Source: Metridium senile (taxonomy: Eukaryota > Cnidaria > Anthozoa > Actiniaria > Metridiidae). From it: a DNA stretch of 64,000 bases. The translations under genes and the position numbers were made by a program. The stretch lies in the NCBI GenBank assembly GCA_949775045.1, contig OX459103.1:2810501-2874500 (forward strand), in the 5' to 3' direction. Below, one piece after another: positions 43,467 through 56,240 of this stretch (its first letter is position 1; the number at the start of each line of letters is the position of its first letter). The notes under the pieces are model-generated. The model had not been told where the DNA came from. It saw nothing but the letters and a program-made list of their open reading frames with translations, and did not search any database.

Positions 43467-46400
43467 AAAGTACCTATATGGTTTATATCCAAAAATGTTA
43501 GTCTTAATTACAGATATACCTATATCCAATATATGAGTATATTAGCATTGTAATAAGACAGGAACAAGAAAGAAAATTACCTAAATAAACCCCTTTTATT
43601 TACTTCCTAAAGCTATAAATAAAATAACCTTTTCAATGAAATGTTGTTAATTTGATATTTTCAACTTTTGCTTTTTTTTTTTTGCACTAATTTTTTTCGT
43701 GATATATTGCTTTAGTTCCTTATCCAATAGTCAAGGTCTTTTCGTGGCTAAATAAAAAAAATACAAAATAAAATATAAATAATCGCTATTATATTATTTA
43801 CATACCGTGCAAGGCTAAAAGAAAGATCTAGATTTGCTTCAATGGTTTCATGTTTGTTTCGACAAAAAAGCCCGTCTATTTGCAAGATTTTAGGTTATTT
43901 TTTAGGTTTATTGACCCCAACATCGAGAGTTGTGACAGCAATTAAAACTCCCTATCATTAATATCCGCAATCCATTACTAAAACGCTTAATACCAAAAAC
44001 ACTTAAAGAAACAGAGTATTGTCACGGGATTCATGTTACATTCGTACTAAAAGGACGTACGCGTGCACGCTTGCACCTGTAAGGAGAAATTTCGTTCGAT
44101 TTTGGTGACATTTGCGCGCGATCAAAACGCCGCAAAACTACCAGCTCTGCTGCCAAAAGACAAAAACAACTTGTACTTGGTGAATTACATTGATCAAGTG
44201 TTTTGTGAATCGTTGGTATTGTTAATTATGTTCCGTAGTATTGTTTTAAGCACGTTGCGGTCCAAGTGTCAGCAGTCATTTGCATGACAATAGGCGACTC
44301 CATGGTAATATGTATTCTAATGGCTTTAGCCTCTGATCGTCATCTTGGTGAAACCGTCAAAATCACTCGACTATTAAACGAAAACAGTGCCTAAATCGAC
44401 CGAGAAAAATCACTATTAAGGATACAGCGTACTTCTTTAGGGGAGAAAAGTTTGGAAATTGCCCTGGTACTGAAGAGTTATTTCCTGTTGTTCGACAAAG
44501 TTTCATTATAATGATGGCATTCAGGAAAACAACTCATTTTACGCAAAAATCTTTAACGATTCAAACTTAAATGGGTTGAAAAAGATCCAAGAGAACCTAG
44601 CACTGTATCGGCTCACCTTACAGGTAAAATAAATCTTTCCTTTTATTTTATATTATTTTGCAGGGTTTTTTATCGTTTTCTTGAGTGCCTTTGTTAGTAT
44701 GATAGCCTGAACTGTCAGGTTTCAAACCTGTCTTAACTTTGCACTAACTCCAACTCAACTTAATAGACTCTGAACTGTGAAAAGAGAGAGATTGTGCTGT
44801 GTAATTGAATTAAGCTTAGAATTTGTAGATGTAGTAAATTTAAACTAGCGTACTGAGATCAACATTGTATGTCTAAATCGATCAAAACATCTGTCCCGGC
44901 CCTTAATGTTAATTTCAAACAAAAACGACTCTAAACTTCAAAAATACAATTCCTCCACCACCGCCCCACTTCAAATCCATCTTTCTATCACTGCAAAATG
45001 TCTGCTAGAATACAAAGTGGATTAGATTACTAGAATTTGATTCAAAAGTACGTGAGAGAAAGTTTGACCGTAAAAACAGCAAAAACAATAGCTGAGTTAA
45101 CTCCTACAGCGCGCCTCTTACGAGGTATACAAGTTGGAGACTTGATTTGTAAAAAACACTGCTGGACGCTTTAGTAACAGACTGCATGAACTATAGCGTA
45201 AACGAATAGTCATTTAGTTATCTTGATTATGATTATAAGGCTAGTGAGTTTCCTCTTACTTTATTGTGGAAACATTTCAAGCGGCGATTTACGGGATAGC
45301 CAAGTTTCAATAACCGAATGGCCGTTGTTTGCACCGAGTTGGCCATTGCTGGCCAGGTCAGTCTTTCGAGCTAAAATAACTAGTAACTTATGCAAATAGA
45401 ACGTATTACTAACTGACGTTTTGAACATTTATCACTGGTCGGAATAAAGTGGTCAACAGTGACTTGCACACTATATAAAGAACAAGTTATATGCTCAGTT
45501 GTTAATGGTGTGTGGGGTCCCATCAATTCTTCGCCTGGTGACCAAAGGTAATTTATGCATCATATATACTGCATGAACGAGAGCGTTAGTAGAGTTATAA
45601 CTTCTGCATACTGATAGTTTACTATAGGTTTTGCCAGTTTATTCTTAATTTTTCTGGTTAAAAAATATATTTATAATTGATAACAGAATTGCATAAAACT
45701 CAACTTTAAATGCACGTTAACATGGCTTGATAAGATTAAAATTATACAATTTTTTCTCGAAACTAATTTATTTTTTCACGGTAGTTTTTTATGACATTTC
45801 AATTTCATATTGGTCACTTGATTGTAAGGGAAAAAAAACTTTTTAGATTATTAAAATAATTGTTTTATTTTAAATTTCAAAACGTATTATGTTATCCTGT
45901 AGCATTTTCAATTACTGCTATCTTACACATTTTACATTACTAGTATTTTGAAGCTTTATTTTTTAATTCAAATTTATGTTGTGCATTCTGCTAATACGAA
46001 AAAGTAACGAAATACTGCAAATCTTTCAAAATTGCGTCTACATTTTTGAAAGTTTTCTGATTTTAATTGTTGAAGCCCATTAGATGTGAAGTATTTTAAT
46101 CCCTGTGTAAACGTGCTTGTGTTCTTTGGATCTTTTATTTAATATTCAAAGTTCTTATTGTTGATTTTGAGTTAAGTTTCACTAAGAAAATCGTTGAAAA
46201 AGCGCGCGCGCGTCCGAAAATACATTTTGTTTATTATTGTTTTTCAATTTTTATAAGCAATTTGATCAGAAAATATTCACTTAAAAATTAGTACGTATCT
46301 TTCTGTAAATTTTTTGATCCTTTAGGATGAAAAATTAATATAATTTGTTTTAAGTTTATAGTTTATAGTTATATGAAATAGTTCATCGTATTTATTTGTT

Positions 46401-46580
46401 GTTTTCGAGAACCAAAAAACAATAATTGACATTTTGTAATTTTTGCAATTTTTCAACTTAATTTAAAATATATATGTCTCGGTGTTTTAGAGATTAAAAA
46501 AACTATTGAACAAAATTACGAAATTAATTTTTATATTTTGGATGTCATTTCAGTTCAAAAATATACTCAATATTTTGTTT
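43467..46580. other. Non-coding stretch
   Basis: AT-rich sequence. A GC-richer patch at about 44060-44290 has a 74-codon frame (GTG start, no domain) that could be an exon fragment or a transposon scrap. Nothing else is supported. Confidence 0.35.
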
Positions 46581-46584
46581 GATA

Positions 46585-46860
46585 TTTTTCAAGAAAGGAA
46601 TCCTTTTGACCTCAATTAACGTTTCCGTCTGCTTGTTTTGTTTGAATTTGAGCAAAAAATATTCAAAAATCGGCTCCAAAATAGCTAAAAATAATTCTTT
46701 ATTATTTTTCGATATTTTTCAAGAAAGGAATCCCAAAAAAACAACGATTTGTTTTATTAGTTTGAGAAAGAAATACCTAAAAATAACCTCTATGGTTTTC
46801 GTTTGCTTGTTTTGTTTTGATTTTGAGCAAAAACTATTCAAAAAGCGTCTCCAAAATGGC
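46585..46860 (+). repeat. Direct duplication, ~130-175 bp offset
   Basis: TTTTTCAAGAAAGGAATCC recurs at 46588 and 46717, and GCTTGTTTTGTTT...GAGCAAAAA...TTCAAAAA...CTCCAAAAT recurs at 46632 and 46804. The 96-codon frame spanning both copies is unrecognised. Confidence 0.7.
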
Positions 46861-47204
46861 GGAAGCTAAGAACAATGGCTTCACTCTATGAGACAAAAGC
46901 GCAAAGCCTCTAGTCTAGTCTCAATGGATACTTTTAGGACGGCTTTTCTAGTGTCTCAATTTTCCGCCAGCCCCGGAAAGGGTTCAATGGGCTTGCGGTT
47001 TTCCTTGTTAAATCAAGCGTTTTTATTGATAATGTGCAGTGTTTAAACTTCTGTGTCACCTTTGATTGTATTCGATAAATATTTCAAAAGTCAAATGAAT
47101 GTGTTTTATTCACGGGGTGTTAAATGGTTTAATGTAGAAAATAACATGAATATAGATGAGTTTTTTTTGTGGAGTAAGGTGATTGTTTTAAATGATTGTT
47201 AATT

Positions 47205-47565
47205 TATGCTCATGATGATGATGGTGATGGCGAAGCTGATATATGATGATTATATATAAAGCAAAAATGAATTCTATGATCATCATAATCATAACCGCTA
47301 TCATCATAATCACCAGGCTTATCACCATCATCACAATCATCATCATCACCACAACCAACACCATGCAACATCATCATTACCACAAACACCGCCAAGAACG
47401 ACATATTATCACCGCCATCGCCACCATTACCACCACCAACGACAACAACACCTCTAACACACCAGCATCGCCACTACCACGAAAATATTATCACCATTAC
47501 CAACACCAACCATAACAACAACAACAACAACAATAACAACAACAACACTACCACACCAGCACCAT
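47205..47565. repeat. Cryptically simple (CAT/CAC/CAA)n tract
   Basis: Imperfect triplet runs with GATGATGATGGTGATGG at the left and ACAACAACAACAACAACA at the right. A similar tract follows at about 48000-48190 (ATCATCATCATCATTACC). Confidence 0.85.
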
Positions 47566-48239
47566 CATCCTTATAAGTATTCAGCCCAACAGTACTTTCT
47601 GAATAGGTAATTATTATAGTTGGTATACCGATGCATGCAGTACGTGTGTAACAAGGGCCATATGTGTTAATATCCCGGTCAATATCGTCTAGTATATTAC
47701 CTCTATCAGTCCAATATATCTATATTACACCTGTCATTATTCATGTCTGGATCATAACTCAAGAACCGCTTCAAGTACTTATTTTATTCCTCTACTAATG
47801 ACCGGTAATAAATCTAATAAAGCACTAGATAAATCACTAAATTATAGAAAACAGAGAAGTTAATGTAATAATGTTTTTTAACATGGTGATTAAGGTTGTT
47901 GTTTGTATATTTGAATTATAATTAACTTTGATAAGCACGAAATATTATTTTTTGAAATAGAAGTTAATTTACTAATAATAAAGTTCCATAATCATATAAC
48001 GAAAATAATTATCATCATTATTGTTATCACAATTATGATTATCATATCATCATAATAATCATCACGTATGTCGTCTTAAACGACTCCGTCACTATCATCT
48101 ATATCGCTATAATAACATCATTATTGTCATCATCATTAGTATCATCATCATCATTACCATAACACTCATCATCGCCATCACCAACAAAATTATACTGTAT
48201 AACAATTATTGTGATAAACAAAAAGTGCAATCGTTACAA

Positions 48240-48501
48240 TTAAGCCTGGTTTTCACTAGCGACGCAACGCAAGCGCAAACGCAAACGCAAGCACAATCAT
48301 GTGAAAACGAGACGTGAATAAGCGCAAGCGCAAACAAACTATTCACTAGTGCCACGCACAAGCACAAGCGCAAACGCAAGAAAAAAGGAAAGTTTTGATA
48401 CCTTGCGCTTGCGCTTGTGCTTGCGCTTGCGTGGGCTGTTTTCACTACGAAATAAGGCCTCTTGTGCTTGCGCTTGCGTCGCTAGTGAAAACCAGGCTTA
48501 A
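48240..48501. mobile_element. Foldback MITE with TTAA target, internal GCGCAAGC repeats
   Basis: TTAA at 48240-48243 and 48498-48501 flanks ends GCCTGGTTTTCACTAGCGAC and GTCGCTAGTGAAAACCAGGC. The interior is built from the hexamer CGCAAG/CTTGCG in opposite orientations on the two sides, giving a third inverted pair. TTAA targets are used by piggyBac- and Kolobok-type transposases; the choice between them is open. Confidence 0.85.
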
Positions 48502-48766
48502 CAGTTGCGTACATGCATGTATATGTCAGTTTGAACCAACGTTTATTTTTTTATCATGCGTGCGTCAATGTTAAATGATAACTTAACTTATTTAAATTCC
48601 ATACAATATTATTACAGTGCATCGCAGTGATAACTAAAAGCTGCCTAACCAAGTAATATGAACAATTTTAAAAAAACAATATTTAATAACAGTTTATTAA
48701 ATTACCCGGCGCCGAACATCCAGATGTGGATATAATCAAATACGCCTATAAAAGTAAATAAATATT

Positions 48767-49680
48767 AAGGTGACCGCACCCGGGTGAACACCTCTACGGA
48801 TGGACCTACCTGTCAACATGTATCTGTGTGTGTGTTCGCGGGAAATATCCGTTAACAAATGTCTATGAAGCCCTTTGCTCTTTTGTGTATTGTTACTTTC
48901 TTGCGTATGTCTGTGTATGGTACCGATATTTAGGCCTCGTCTACACGAATCCGATCCGGATGAAACCGCATAGAAAAATTTGCGTCCACACGAATCTGCG
49001 TATCCGGAGGATTCAAGTAAAAGTATGTGGTTTCGGTGACCGGATTCACTGGATTCGTGTGGACGATAGGCCGATTCGCATCAAAAAGTATGCGGCTTCA
49101 AAAGTATCCGGATCCGTGTAGACGGGGTCTTATATTATAAGGTGGCAACACCCAGGTGAACACCTTTACGTATGGACGTACTTGTCAACATGTAACTATG
49201 TGTGTGTTCGCGGGAAATATCCGTTAACAACTTTACGTGAACAAAAGTACTATAAGAAGCCCTTTGCTCTTTTGTGTATTGTTACTTTCTTGCGTATCTT
49301 TCCCATATTAATATTGATGTAGCCACCCCCAGCTGGTGAACTCGTTTACGCGGGATAGTCCTCGGATAGATCTCGTATCTATACACCTAGGATAGACCTT
49401 GTCAACATGTAACTATGTGTGTGTTCGCGGGAAATGTCCGTTAACAACTTTACGTGAACAAAAGTACTAAGAAGCCCTTTGCTCTTTTGTGTTTTGTTAC
49501 CTTTTTGCGTATGTTACCAATATTGATATTAAAGTGGTCACTCCCAGGTGAACTAATATATGTGTCTATGTAACTATGTGTGTGTTCGCGAGAAATATCC
49601 GTTAACAACTGATACGCGAACAAAAGTTCTATGAACCCCTTTGCTCTTTTGGGTATTGTTACGTACTTGCGTATATGTCA
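48767..49680 (+). repeat. Tandem repeat, ~185-215 bp period, 4 copies
   Basis: Copies begin near 48767, 49140, 49318 and 49535, each with GTG(A/G)(A/C)C...CCCAGGTGAAC, TGTGTGTGTTCGCGGGAAAT, ATCCGTTAACAA and GCCCTTTGCTCTTTTGTGT. The first unit is lengthened by an inserted MITE (48933-49129). Confidence 0.85.
48930..49132. mobile_element. PIF/Harbinger-like MITE (197 bp) with TTA target duplication
   Basis: TTA at 48930-48932 and 49130-49132 flanks ends GGCCTCGTCTACACGAATCC and GGATCCGTGTAGACGGGGTC. A 3-bp TTA duplication and GG...CC ends fit PIF/Harbinger. It interrupts the first unit of the tandem repeat. Confidence 0.75.
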
Positions 49681-49721
49681 ACGTCGTGTTCCGTAAGGGC
49701 GATATCTATCAACGCTTATAG

Positions 49722-49765
49722 TGACTAGAATACCGAAACCGTGGGTTCGATTCCCGCCAAGGGCA
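49722..49765 (+). pseudogene. tRNA-like 3' half (relic)
   Basis: GACTAGAATACCGAAACC followed by a sound T-arm (GTGGG TTCGATT CCCGC) and CAAGGGCA acceptor end. The 5' half is unrecognisable. It is a partial relative of the sequence at 49920. Confidence 0.5.
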
Positions 49766-49919
49766 TTGATATTTTTCTCTTCAAGCTACAAATTATTGGA
49801 ATGCAACCCAAAATTAGGCCTTAGTCTGCGTTAGTATTTGCGCAGTGATATTACGTGATATTACGCAACTGTTTAGTACACATTACATATTATTGTCCGG
49901 CAGTGTATCCAGCGTGGTC

Positions 49920-49991
49920 GTCCTTGTGGTGTAGTGGTAACACATCGGACTAGAAAGCCGAAACCGTGGGGTTCAATTCCCGCCAAGGGCA
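49920..49991 (+). pseudogene. tRNA-like sequence, probably a decayed tRNA or SINE head
   Basis: The acceptor stem GTCCTTG/CAAGGGC pairs fully (one G-T wobble), and the D-stem GTGT/ACAC pairs. The anticodon loop CTAGAAA would give anticodon AGA (Ser), but the top pair of that stem is A-G, the variable arm is short (a Ser tRNA should have a long one), and the T-loop carries one extra G. These faults argue against a working tRNA. No intron is visible. Confidence 0.55.
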
Positions 49992-50288
49992 TATGATATT
50001 TCCCTCATGTATCTGTTTTTTATCTTCGCTGCCGTCTTACGTGATGGCGCTTAACATTAATGATCTGGGCAATGGAATGTTTCAGCATTATTGCTAATAT
50101 CGCGAATGGATGTTACGCATTGACGTATTTTTAACTGCCGTCTAACGTAAGGGCGATTAGCATCCTTTGAAGGCAACTCCTTTTCCTCATTTGGCCTTCC
50201 TTTGTAAAGGTTGTGTTGACCGTGAGGAAATTGAGTCTCTTAAGTCAAGACCAATAGAAAGTCTCCATTTCGATTTGATCTATAATAC

Positions 50289-50661
50289 TATAATGAAATT
50301 TGTAACACCGTAAAAAATGTTGACTTAACTTTACTAAACTTTACTTTACTTTTAGTAAAGATAAGTCAACATTTTTTACGGTGTTACGAATTTCATAATA
50401 TTACCTATCGTTTATATCAAACATACACCGACGCAGCCTATACTAGTTTACTCGCTAGTTTCTATTTCTATTTTTTTACGGTGTTACAAATTTCATAATA
50501 TTACCTATCGTTTATATCAAACATACACCGACGCAGCCTATACTAGTTTACTCGCTAGTTTCTATTTCTATTTTTTTACGGTGTTACAAATTTCATAATA
50601 TTACCTATCGTTTATATCAAACACCGACGCAGCCTATACTAGTTTACTCGGCAGTTTCCAT
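50289..50661 (-). mobile_element. 95-bp family element with ~3 monomers and inverted end
   Basis: A short + strand fragment (50289-50332) is followed by three monomers in reverse orientation, ending GCAGTTTCCAT. Two of the monomers carry the variant ATCAAACATACACCGACGC (extra CATA). The structure is intermediate between the single-monomer dispersed form and the long arrays near the genes. Confidence 0.8.
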
Positions 50662-50681
50662 TTATAATACTATAAAACTGT

Positions 50682-50791
50682 CTCGTCCCAATTCGCCGTT
50701 AGCTCTTACTACGCATATTCATGCTCGATGAGACGTAGATCGTTGAGCATGCGCAGTAAGATATAACGGCGAATGGGAACCTGCGAGATTG
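50682..50791. mobile_element. ~110-bp foldback MITE
   Basis: Imperfect inverted arms, with AATTCGCCGTTAGCTCTTAC on the left and GTAAGATATAACGGCGAATG on the right, around a centre with ATGCTCGATGAGACGTAGATC. Confidence 0.7.
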
Positions 50792-53700
50792 ACTATAAAA
50801 ATAAAAGTAGCACGAGATATTAAAGGCCTTAAAATTGATTAGCAAAAACATAAAAAAGATTGTTAATAGGTTAAATGCACTATTCAGTATTCAACGTTTT
50901 TTTTAAATAGCTGTACATACATGTATATATATACACCTATAATAGGCGATGTGCACGAACGCCATTTTTATACAACAAAGAATGACAACAAACTGAACAA
51001 AAAGATAAAAATAACAGTAGCACGAAATATTAAAAGCCCTAAAATGGATCAGCAATGAAAAGACCGATCAAAAAGGCTGATTTTTATGCAAAAATCAAAA
51101 ATCCTAACCGTGTAGATTATATTTGTTCCGGTGTTCCTTCTACTATTTGCTTGACAAAATGCATACATTTGTCTCTCATGAAAGCAATCATTTCCTTGGT
51201 TAGATTAAATCCGTAGACATGATTCCTCGGTTTTGCTACAGTCCATTGACGATTATGTACACTGCGAGCTCTTGTTTTTGTACTGTGAGTTTTGAAAGGG
51301 CTCTAATTGGTGCGGGCCTTTGTTAAAGCGTTGAACTCGACCTCTACATATAAACTGATGGATTGCTTTTGTACTGGTTGACTAACCTGCATATATAAGG
51401 CTGTACAATATTGACCTAGGAATATCTGACATAAACACACATACGCGTTCTTTAGATTGTCAAAGTGCCTTGCAAAAGCGTTTGGCTAATGCGCTGAGAT
51501 CGGAGCCAATGATTTAGACACTCGCACGGCTTTATGAATATTCACAAAGTACAGCCATAAGGTAATCATGAAGATCAGTAATACAATTTAGATTGAAGAT
51601 TTGAAAAATCAAAGATGTCTAACGTAAACCTTGTGTTTGGGACGTAAAATCGTGTGTGATTTCGCACTAGTGTGCTTGACTAAAATGCGCTGAAAATGAA
51701 TTTTAAAATTCTCAAAAAGTAGATGGATCTTTTGATGATCAAGCGTGATCAAATGCGATCAAAAGAGATCCCGTATTTAATTCCTGCTCACATAGATCAG
51801 TTACTCTGTAGATTAAACTTGTACGAGTAACAAAGACACTTAAAATAGATCGGTTTCCGTTGCTAGTATACCACAAGAATTCCCAACTAGAAAGATTGCT
51901 ACCAAGCAACTGTGAGTAACTGATAGGCGTTTTACGATAGCCAGTGTTTAGTTACAAGTCTTAGCAAGGGGTGTACTGTGGCTAGTGGGAATGACTCTGG
52001 TTTATTTGTAATTCAGATTTTGAATGATTTCTTGGGTCAACGAGGAGGAAACCGCAACTGTAGAGACGTTGGTCTCCTTGCTCTATTGAGAGCTTTGTAA
52101 CGGCAAGGGAAAACGGTAAGTACAAACAAAATCTGAAATCACTTTAATATTTCGTATGTCTTTTCTATATATTGTAGGATATTTGTACTACAAAAACCAT
52201 TTTGAGTTTATAATGATCGTGAGTGTCAGAGACACAACCGATATTGGTTGATGTTTTAAATTTTGGTAATCAATGAATTTGCTTGCAGCTTTCATGTACT
52301 GACTAGCGGTTATTTTTAAGGTAATTTTGCTTTTAAAACATTTTTCTTATCTGTGAGCGTGACTCAATAATGTTTTGCCAAACTTTGCAACATCCGAAGG
52401 TAATCAATTATCAAAGGAAGAACAATAGGCATGTAATATTTGTAATCACTTTTTATCATTACACTCTTTTTAGTAATCAGGTAATCAAATTGGTCAATTT
52501 CAACAATTTCCAATCACGATCAAAGCTTCCAGAACACTTTGCTATCCGATCAAACGTTCGAATCTCCGATTATTCATTCGAATGTTAATTTCATGGGAAT
52601 AATTAAATCGAAGAGTTGTTCGAAGGGTGTATTAAGCGTTTTTCAGTATGTCTAACAGAAATAACAATACGAGAGCGTGTTTTGGGTTATTTTTCGCTTC
52701 TTTTTTGTTGTTAATTGAGTATCCTACTGCGGGGGGTTATTAGAATGCACAACAATCACTTAAAAGTCCTAGAACCTGGCAGAGAGAGAATGATATAGCA
52801 GATAGTCCACTTAATTTGTTGTCAACCAATACCAACAGTAATAATCATCAAGACTCGTATGACTTGTCATTCCAGAAATACAAAATCAAATTCGGTCGAA
52901 ATCGACAAAAATCGATCTCGAATCTATAGAAATTGAACAACAATAAACTATTTAATGATTCTTAAGATATCCTAAATGATATTAAAATCGAAAAGTCTAA
53001 AATTAAGTTTTGCCATTTTATGATTTGGAATTGAAAATAGTCGAAATCGAACAAAGTCGAATTTGATTTTTTTGTTCAATCACACAGCAAGAAATGTTAA
53101 TAGCTTTTAAGCTATGATTGCACTGTTGTGGCGATATTCAATCGAAAAATTAATTAGTATATTAAAAGACACACACGATAAGATGTTATATTGTGTATCA
53201 ATGACACAAAAACCGCAAATTATACAAATGAATCTTCCTTTCTCCACAATGAATTTTACATATTATTGTCTATTGTGTGTCACTGTTAGGTGATTTAAAA
53301 AAGCTTTTCGGTTTGGTAAATAATCCTTAAAGGGATTTATAAAGGTCAATAAGGTCTACATTTCAACTTATCGCATGTTGAATACGGTCTTTGTTGAACG
53401 AAAAGAAGCGAATCAGATTTGATTGTGGTGATCTTGATCTCCAAGAGCGACCTGTATGGCAAGGATTTCAGTCATATAGCTCGCGATCTAATGTGACAAA
53501 ATCTAGCAATTTCTCAGGCAGAATTAACGGATTGATAAATTTTGTTGTTGCTACTGAGCAAAAAAAGCTAGGCATAATTCATTTAAGCTACTAGATCTAA
53601 AAGAGGACGGGATTGAACGCGTACAACGATACCCAAAGATTTTGCTATGAAATTCATAATCCAAACTGTTGCAATTTGATAATTATTTACTAACAGATAG

Positions 53701-55250
53701 AGATTGCTATTATTGAGTAAAAACTAACAAAATAGAATTAAGAGATGGTGATCTGGACATAGTTAATAAAGGGACAGTCACCTCTGTGATCTGAATGCAT
53801 ATTGAACATGATTGATTATACGGACCGCACGACCAAAATCCACACATTCTCTAATGAATAACTGTGAATTGTGGATTGATTGAAGATGGCTTTGTTCTCT
53901 GGTGATTATTGAGTGTTAGTTTGTAATTATATTTTGTGTAAACTATCTGCGGAAACCACGACACGCTATTTATTTAGGATATTGCATAATAATTTAAATT
54001 AGTTAAAATTCATCAAATAGAAAGAGGTTTTAATAAAATCAAAAGAAGCCTTGAAATGTTCTTTCAGGCTTTGTTTACGCAAATCAGCGTAAATTTTCGC
54101 AATTGCGTAAACTGATTACCGCGAATACCGTCATTCTATAAATCAATTTGCGGACGGAGAATGATCTATACTCTGCTTTAGACATACTCTACTATGAGAT
54201 AGCTCATAACTATGCTTTATAATAAAAGAAATAATTTAAGGTTTTGATGCTCTGGCTAAAATACCAAAAAAAAAAATGCTCAATGAAAAATGTGGAGATT
54301 TGTATGTAATTTTCTGCTGAGGCCTTTGATGCCTCGTTTTGGTGTTTTTCTGATTTTTCACACTGTTATAGCTTCTTGCAAATTTAATCGTTTTTTCTGA
54401 AACTTTCACAAGTTATTGTTACAACTTCAATTTTAAAATTATAATAATCAGTGGCGGCCATTCAGAGGAAAGTCTTCTATTAGTGAAGTATCAAAGACAA
54501 GTAAAGTTGTAGTAAGGTATTTTTGTATTTGATGTTTCGGGTTGAGTGATCAACTATTTTGATTTTATTTCATGTTTTAGATTAAAAAAAAAGTTATTTT
54601 AGTCACAAATAATATATGGATAAAAACAAGTAATAAAATGAAAATGAAAATAAAATGAACTTGGTGTTCTTAACGCACTTATTGGTAATAAAATAAAAAG
54701 TTACCACTCTCTAGGACCGATTAATATTTTGTGCTTATTTGTCTTTTTCAAACGCAATACTTCAATTTACAATATACCCTTCCGTCTAGGAAAATGCACT
54801 ATCCGATTTTCTGTCAACTCTTTGCATTAATTTGAAATGGGTGTTTATGTTCTCTCTGTACATACAGTAAAAACATGTGTACAGTGACCTTTACTGGGCC
54901 TGTTCTGGCATGATCAGTTGTTCTGGCACGATCGATAGTTCTGTGATCAAATGTTCCATTTGTTCCGGCTCAGATCTTGACATGTCTGTGTTTATGTTTG
55001 ATGGCAAACTGACGCCCTGTAGTTCTTTGACATAGGTTACATGTAGCTACTGGGCTCCCTGTGTGGGATGATTTCCTCGACCTGTCAATAGTTTTATTCG
55101 TACTTTCTTCCGGTTAGTTGATTGTTTCATATGTTTATCTTATTGGGCTCCCTGTGTTAGACGATTTCGTTAGGCTTATGTCTTACTATACCTTTTCGTG
55201 GTAAGATCTAAAGGAGAAGTTGGGCACTGATTAATGTAGAGCGATGTAAC
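50792..55250. other. Long non-coding stretch
   Basis: A ~60-bp direct repeat (AGTAGCACGAAATATTAAA at 50806 and 51014) lies at the left. A GTAAGT donor-like site at 52116 follows a GC-richer ~150 bp that could be an untranslated exon. GGGCTCCCTGTGT recurs near 55049 and 55144. Short frames (52370, 53391) show no domain. No supported gene. Confidence 0.35.
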
Positions 55251-55309
55251 AATGGACAAATCCTTATGTCCTGATAATTACTCTGATAATTTACCTACGG
55301 GTCCTAAAT

Positions 55310-55500
55310 GGGGTTCCGGATCCCAGTTTATATTTGGACCAAATCCCAGTCAAAAATCACGTAATCCCATCAGTTTTGCTCAAGTGTTCAATCCCATTCC
55401 CATTTTCTATTGTTCTTTTATTTGTAAATCCCATTCCCAGTGCATCCAATCCCATTTTCCCCGTCAAAAATAAGGCCAATCCCATGCAGCTCCCATTTTA
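55310..55500 (+). repeat. Interspersed AATCCCA-rich tract
   Basis: About nine irregular AATCCCA/TTCCCA words spaced 10-30 bp. Two overlapping short frames here only translate the repeat. A TCGCCTAAAGTCG-type run follows at 55615-55700. Confidence 0.6.
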
Positions 55501-55779
55501 CCCCTTCAGGACCAGGATCCTCTTACCTTGACTCGGCTCTAATCCATGCAGACAAATAATGGGTAAATCGCGCAGTAAAGATTAGATTTTCCCTCAAAAT
55601 TATATAATTTCTTAAGTCGGCTAAAGTTGTCTAAGATCGGCCTAAAGTCGCCTAATTTTTTATCCAAAAGTCGCCTAAAGTTCTTAAGTTGCCTATAGTC
55701 GTGGCGACTTTTTGTCACGGAGTAGCCCTGACCAAATTGATAAGTAATTGGTATGAGTCTTCTCTGTCATCTATATTTT

Positions 55780-56240
55780 TAGCCCAGACTTTCTGTAATC
55801 CACGATAATCTCATTGCAAAGATTAGAGTTCTTTTCTTGGGAAGTGTAAAACCGTCTATGTGGTTTATCTCATCATCATGTCAAGCAGTTTATTCTTTTG
55901 ACCTTCCGAAGTTAGAATCCTTATCACGAACATCCTCTAGACAATCCTCTTTAATTGTGGTTTTTCTCTATATTTCTGCTCTCAGTCTCCTCACGGTCAA
56001 AAAAGACACAAAACTTTAAAAAAAAAAAAAAAAAAGAACTCAAGACATTTGTTTTTAAATATATTTTAAATATTATTCTACTGATTTTTATTATTATTAT
56101 TAGCACTAATTCTTTTCAAATTAATTAGATATATAAATAAGTTATTTTAGTAAGTTTTTAATAGTAGTAGACTGTGAAACGCCATAAAGTATATATATAT
56201 GGCGCTATATAAATGTAGTAAATTATTGTTATTATTTGTC
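55780..56240 (+). mobile_element. Possible retroposon scraps with A-tail and SINE-like 3' end
   Basis: A run of about 20 A at 56015-56034 closes a segment with no identifiable ORF. At 56195-56240, GGCGCTATATAAATGTAGTA followed by TTATTGTTATTATT resembles the 3' ends of many animal SINEs and L2-like LINEs. Resemblance only; no pol III promoter was found. Confidence 0.4.

Noticed and set aside
48206..49121. Frames at 48206-48445 (minus) and 48828-49121 (plus)
   Set aside because: They are read through the TTAA MITE hexamer repeats and the Harbinger-like MITE.
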